Below the pieces are notes generated by a model. The model did no database searches and was not told the origin of the DNA. It saw only the letters and a list, made by a program, of their open reading frames with translations. A DNA stretch of 6,718 bases from Candidatus Woesearchaeota archaeon (GTDB lineage: Archaea > Nanobdellota > Nanobdellia > Woesearchaeales > JACRKL01): assembly GCA_016219795.1 (NCBI GenBank), contig JACRKK010000021.1, positions 1 through 6,718 on the forward strand. Reading direction: 5' to 3'. Below, piece by piece: positions 5,092 to 6,718 of this stretch (positions are counted from its first letter, which is position 1; every line of letters begins with the position of its first letter). The translations under genes and the position numbers were made by a program.

Positions 5092-6369
5092 TTATTCATT
5101 CATGGATCTTACAAATGCCTGCTGCTCTGGAGTCAGATAATTAAAGAATGTGTCTATTTGTTTTGAAAGCCATTCTCTGGTTTCTGGTTTATAGCCATGC
5201 TGGTTTTCGTATGAATTGTAGGGGTTATTAACTGAGGAATCAAGAGTAATTAAGAACCAAAAGTAAGCGTTTAGATGGTCTGAATCTCCAGGAAGGCCAT
5301 TCCTGTCAAAATCAGCCTTCATACCAGCAACAAAATCGTCGATAAATGGTTCAAATGCCTTCGGATCGGTCTTCCAAGCATTGCCTATTTCAATGTAAGA
5401 ACCAGTCACTATATAATTACTAATAAGTCCTTTGTAGTTTTCTGTGTAGAGCAGCGAAAGCTGCCATAAATTATAGCTGTATCCGCAGTCTTGGTAATAT
5501 TTTTCAATAAAAGAAAGAGTGGAATCTATATATCGCTGGTAATTTCCCCCTTCCTTTGGCAAACGTCCTATTTGTTTTCCAAATGGGCAAGTGACTACCA
5601 TTTCTGCTGGCATGCACGTCCCTTCATTTTCATTGGTAAGTGGGCGAGAAGTGGCATACTGTAATGAATCCAGAAGGAGAGCTACTCCCTCATCCTTCTT
5701 GGCCCCAGAGCTGGAGTAATATTCTCCAACCATTCCGCAAAAAAGGCCGTAAGGGTATTTCCCTGCTTGTTCAAGAAGCCAATAGTTATCAATAATGAAT
5801 TTTGCTGCTTTGAATTTATCTTCGTTCTTAAGCCGCTCAAATTCTGCGTCAAAATCAAAGGGTTTTTCTGTTGGTGGAACAGCAGGCATTTGAGTAGATG
5901 GGGGTAACGGCGTTGGTGTTTTTGTCGGCGTTTGTGTTGGTGTTCTTGTAGAAGTTGAGGTTGGAAATGCTGTTGGCGTGGGGTTTATTTCCTGTTGCGG
6001 TGTTCTGATATCTGATCTCCAATTGCTCCAGAGCAACCCACCCACAATAATGATGAGCAGGAACAATGCAATGCCAGAGAGTACATGGTGCTTCTTGATG
6101 CCCAGTTTTTCCTTGCGTTTCTGAAGCTGGTCAACAGCTTCTTCTTCTCCTGCAATTGTTTTGAGGTGGATAGTTATGTTTTCCAACACTTTTTTTTCGT
6201 TGTCCCCTATTTCTCTAAGTGTTTTGATATCGTTTATTTCTGCTGCGGTACGCTGCTCATGAAGGATGTTTTGCCATTCCAACAGAAGCGGTCTGAGGAT
6301 GAAATCTGTTTTCAGCCAGATTTCCACTTTTTTTATTTCCTCTAAGTCTATCTTTTGAAGCGTCTCCAA
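5092..6369 (-). CDS. Membrane-anchored protein with Thr/Pro linker and four-cysteine outer domain, unknown function
   Basis: I do not recognise this 425-residue protein. Residues 1-90 are charged and helical, possibly coiled coil. A KRKEKLGIKKHH stretch precedes one TM helix (about 96-114), so by the positive-inside rule the N-terminus is cytosolic. Residues 124-170 form a Thr/Pro-rich low-complexity linker. The remaining 255 residues form a mostly helical outer domain with four cysteines (211, 252, 261, 295) that could make two disulfides. The architecture suggests a surface or envelope sensor or binding protein (inference). Numbering starts at TTG 6369, the only conventional start codon in the open frame. 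That start has no SD and no TATA box at the right distance, and the frame stays open and protein-like for 60 more codons upstream, so the true N-terminus is probably longer. It is separated from the M50-like operon by about 64 bp that contain that operon's promoter. Confidence 0.8.
   Translation of the reverse strand: METLQKIDLEEIKKVEIWLKTDFILRPLLLEWQNILHEQRTAAEINDIKTLREIGDNEKKVLENITIHLKTIAGEEEAVDQLQKRKEKLGIKKHHVLSGIALFLLIIIVGGLLWSNWRSDIRTPQQEINPTPTAFPTSTSTRTPTQTPTKTPTPLPPSTQMPAVPPTEKPFDFDAEFERLKNEDKFKAAKFIIDNYWLLEQAGKYPYGLFCGMVGEYYSSSGAKKDEGVALLLDSLQYATSRPLTNENEGTCMPAEMVVTCPFGKQIGRLPKEGGNYQRYIDSTLSFIEKYYQDCGYSYNLWQLSLLYTENYKGLISNYIVTGSYIEIGNAWKTDPKAFEPFIDDFVAGMKADFDRNGLPGDSDHLNAYFWFLITLDSSVNNPYNSYENQHGYKPETREWLSKQIDTFFNYLTPEQQAFVRSMNE
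5869..5982 (-). repeat. Low-complexity Thr/Pro-coding tract
   Basis: Encodes residues 130-167 of the membrane-anchored protein, with repeated TPT and PT units such as TRTPTQTPTKTPTPLPP. It would form an extended linker between the TM helix and the outer domain. Such tracts change length easily by slippage and are often glycosylated on surface proteins. Confidence 0.85.
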
Positions 6370-6563
6370 CCATAAATAGAGCTGTTGAAATGATGCCTTA
6401 AGCTGTGGATTAGTAAGGGAAGGAAAGCTGGTAAAGACATCTGATTTTTCCTTGGTAAGGCGATGGCAGTTCTGGCGCAGATGCTCGATTACTGCATGAA
6501 GATTTTGCTCTTCCCGTAATTCTAGGCGTTGAGGGCGATCTTTTTTTTTTTAGTCTCACCCAC
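6370..6563 (-). pseudogene. Probable true 5' end of the membrane-anchored gene, frameshifted at an A-run
   Basis: Upstream of TTG 6369 the same frame stays open for 60 codons, to a TAA at 6552-6550. It encodes protein-like, amphipathic sequence such as LREEQNLHAVIEHLRQ and NPQLKASFQQLYLW, continuous in style with the annotated N-terminus, but contains no ATG, GTG or TTG. The frame breaks at a run of 11 A on the minus strand (6541-6551). If the run were 12 or 9, the frame would join a GTG at 6563 giving V-G-E-T-K-K-K-D-R. A weak TATA-like TTAATACA (6587-6594) is centred about 27 nt before that GTG. Explanations are a sequencing error in the homopolymer, slippage during transcription or translation, or real decay after the nearby IS insertion. 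Confidence 0.5.
6541..6551 (-). other. 11-base A homopolymer at the 5' end of the membrane-anchored gene
   Basis: Eleven consecutive T on the plus strand (A on the coding strand) fall exactly where the open frame ends. It is the longest homopolymer in the window and a likely site of indel error or of polymerase/ribosome slippage. Confidence 0.7.
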
Positions 6564-6586
6564 TATTTGAAGAAAAGAATCGGCAT

Positions 6587-6594
6587 TGTATTAA
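6587..6594 (-). promoter_or_regulatory. Possible weak TATA box for the frameshifted membrane-anchored gene
   Basis: TTAATACA on the minus strand is centred about 27 nt before the candidate GTG at 6563, the same spacing as the other two leaderless promoters here. It is a poor consensus match and lies directly against the IS terminal repeat at 6597, so the IS may have replaced upstream promoter elements. Confidence 0.25.
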
Positions 6595-6596
6595 CT

Positions 6597-6609
6597 AAGA
6601 TACTTTAAT
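6597..6609 (+). repeat. Left terminal inverted repeat of the IS
   Basis: AAGATACTTTAAT is the exact reverse complement of bases 111-123. The base just outside (T at 6596) does not continue the match, which sets the likely element boundary. Confidence 0.75.
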
Positions 6610-6612
6610 ATA
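6604..6612 (+). promoter_or_regulatory. TATA-like box for the IS transposase
   Basis: TTTAATATA overlaps the inner edge of the terminal repeat. A start of transcription about 25 nt downstream would give a short leader of roughly 20 nt that includes the SD site. The overlap with the repeat would let transposase binding repress its own gene (inference). Confidence 0.4.
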
Positions 6613-6639
6613 GTAGTTCTTCTTTTCTCTTGGTTGACA

Positions 6640-6645
6640 GAGGTG
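6640..6645 (+). promoter_or_regulatory. Shine-Dalgarno site of the IS transposase
   Basis: GAGGTG lies 8 nt before the ATG at 6654, a normal spacing, and supports that start codon. Confidence 0.6.
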
Positions 6646-6653
6646 TATCAACC

Positions 6654-6718
6654 ATGGCGAGACCAAAAGGAAAAATAAAAGTTGTTTGTCAGAACAAGTC
6701 CTGTGAACTTTTCCGGAA
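6654..6718 (+). CDS. IS1-like transposase, N-terminal fragment (3' end outside window)
   Basis: The first 21 codons of a gene that runs off the window: MARPKGK, then KVVCQNKSCELFR. A basic start followed by a C-x4-C pair is typical of the N-terminal zinc-binding module of archaeal IS1-like transposases, which binds the IS ends (family pattern recalled, not searched). The start is supported by a GAGGTG site 8 nt upstream. Together with the matching terminal repeats, it probably belongs to the same IS type as the C-terminal fragment at 1-126, but the missing middle means this is not proven. Confidence 0.65.
   Translation, partial: MARPKGKIKVVCQNKSCELFR

Larger units (their letters stand above)
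6597..6718 (+). mobile_element. Left end of an IS1-like insertion sequence (partial)
   Basis: Begins with a terminal inverted repeat that matches the IS end at 111-123, followed by a TATA-like box, an SD site and the start of a transposase gene reading out of the window. Orientation is the same as the partial IS at the left edge. It lies head-to-head with the membrane-anchored gene, about 34 bp beyond that gene's candidate GTG start. Confidence 0.65.

Noticed and set aside
6085..6345. Plus-strand open frame of 86 codons, rich in Phe and Cys
   Set aside because: It is opposite the charged helical N-terminus and TM helix of the membrane-anchored gene; the Phe richness comes from reversed Lys/Glu codons.
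1..6718. tRNA, rRNA or other structured RNA genes
   Set aside because: No cloverleaf-like arms with a T-loop consensus, and no rRNA-like stretches, were seen on either strand by eye.

Overview
The window looks archaeal, most likely a DPANN-type lineage (Woesearchaeota/Pacearchaeota-like); the exact lineage is inference. Three things point this way. It carries a complete Hef, an archaeal XPF/FANCM-family helicase-nuclease. Two operons have archaeal TATA boxes centred 27-28 nt upstream of their ATG with no Shine-Dalgarno site, as in leaderless archaeal transcripts. A small M50-like membrane protein is followed by a tiny multi-helix membrane protein, a pairing I associate with DPANN genomes from memory.

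Layout. The left edge (1-126, +) is the C-terminus of an IS1-like transposase, ending in a 13-bp terminal inverted repeat (111-123). The right edge (6597-6718, +) is the start of an IS of the same type: the matching inverted repeat (6597-6609), a TATA-like box, an SD site and the first 21 codons of a transposase. The roughly 6.5 kb in between is therefore bracketed by two same-orientation IS ends. All resident genes lie on the minus strand, opposite to the transposase reading frames.

Reading in the minus direction from the right: (1) a membrane-anchored protein (5092-6369) with an N-terminal helical region, one TM helix, a Thr/Pro linker and an external four-cysteine domain. Its reading frame stays open far upstream of the only usable start, up to an 11-A run next to the IS, which suggests a 5' frameshift or a disrupted start. 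(2) A compact operon of a catalytically degenerate M50/site-2-protease-like membrane protein, a small multi-helix membrane protein and a metallo-beta-lactamase-fold hydrolase (5027-3360). (3) An intergenic region (3170-3359) packed with nested inverted repeats built on CCAGTG/CACTGG. (4) A two-gene operon in which a Bro-N/DinD-like protein is joined by an ATGA stop/start overlap to Hef (3169-138).

The most interesting points are the tight coupling of a DinD-like protein to Hef, which suggests a DNA-damage or replication-fork module. Next are the hairpin array between the two operons, the loss of catalytic motifs in the M50-like protein, the broken 5' end of the membrane-anchored gene beside the IS, and the IS bracket. 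The bracket may be a composite-transposon-like arrangement, a small circle with one IS, or an assembly break at a repeated IS. No tRNA, rRNA or CRISPR array was recognised, and no gene-free stretch exceeds 300 bases.
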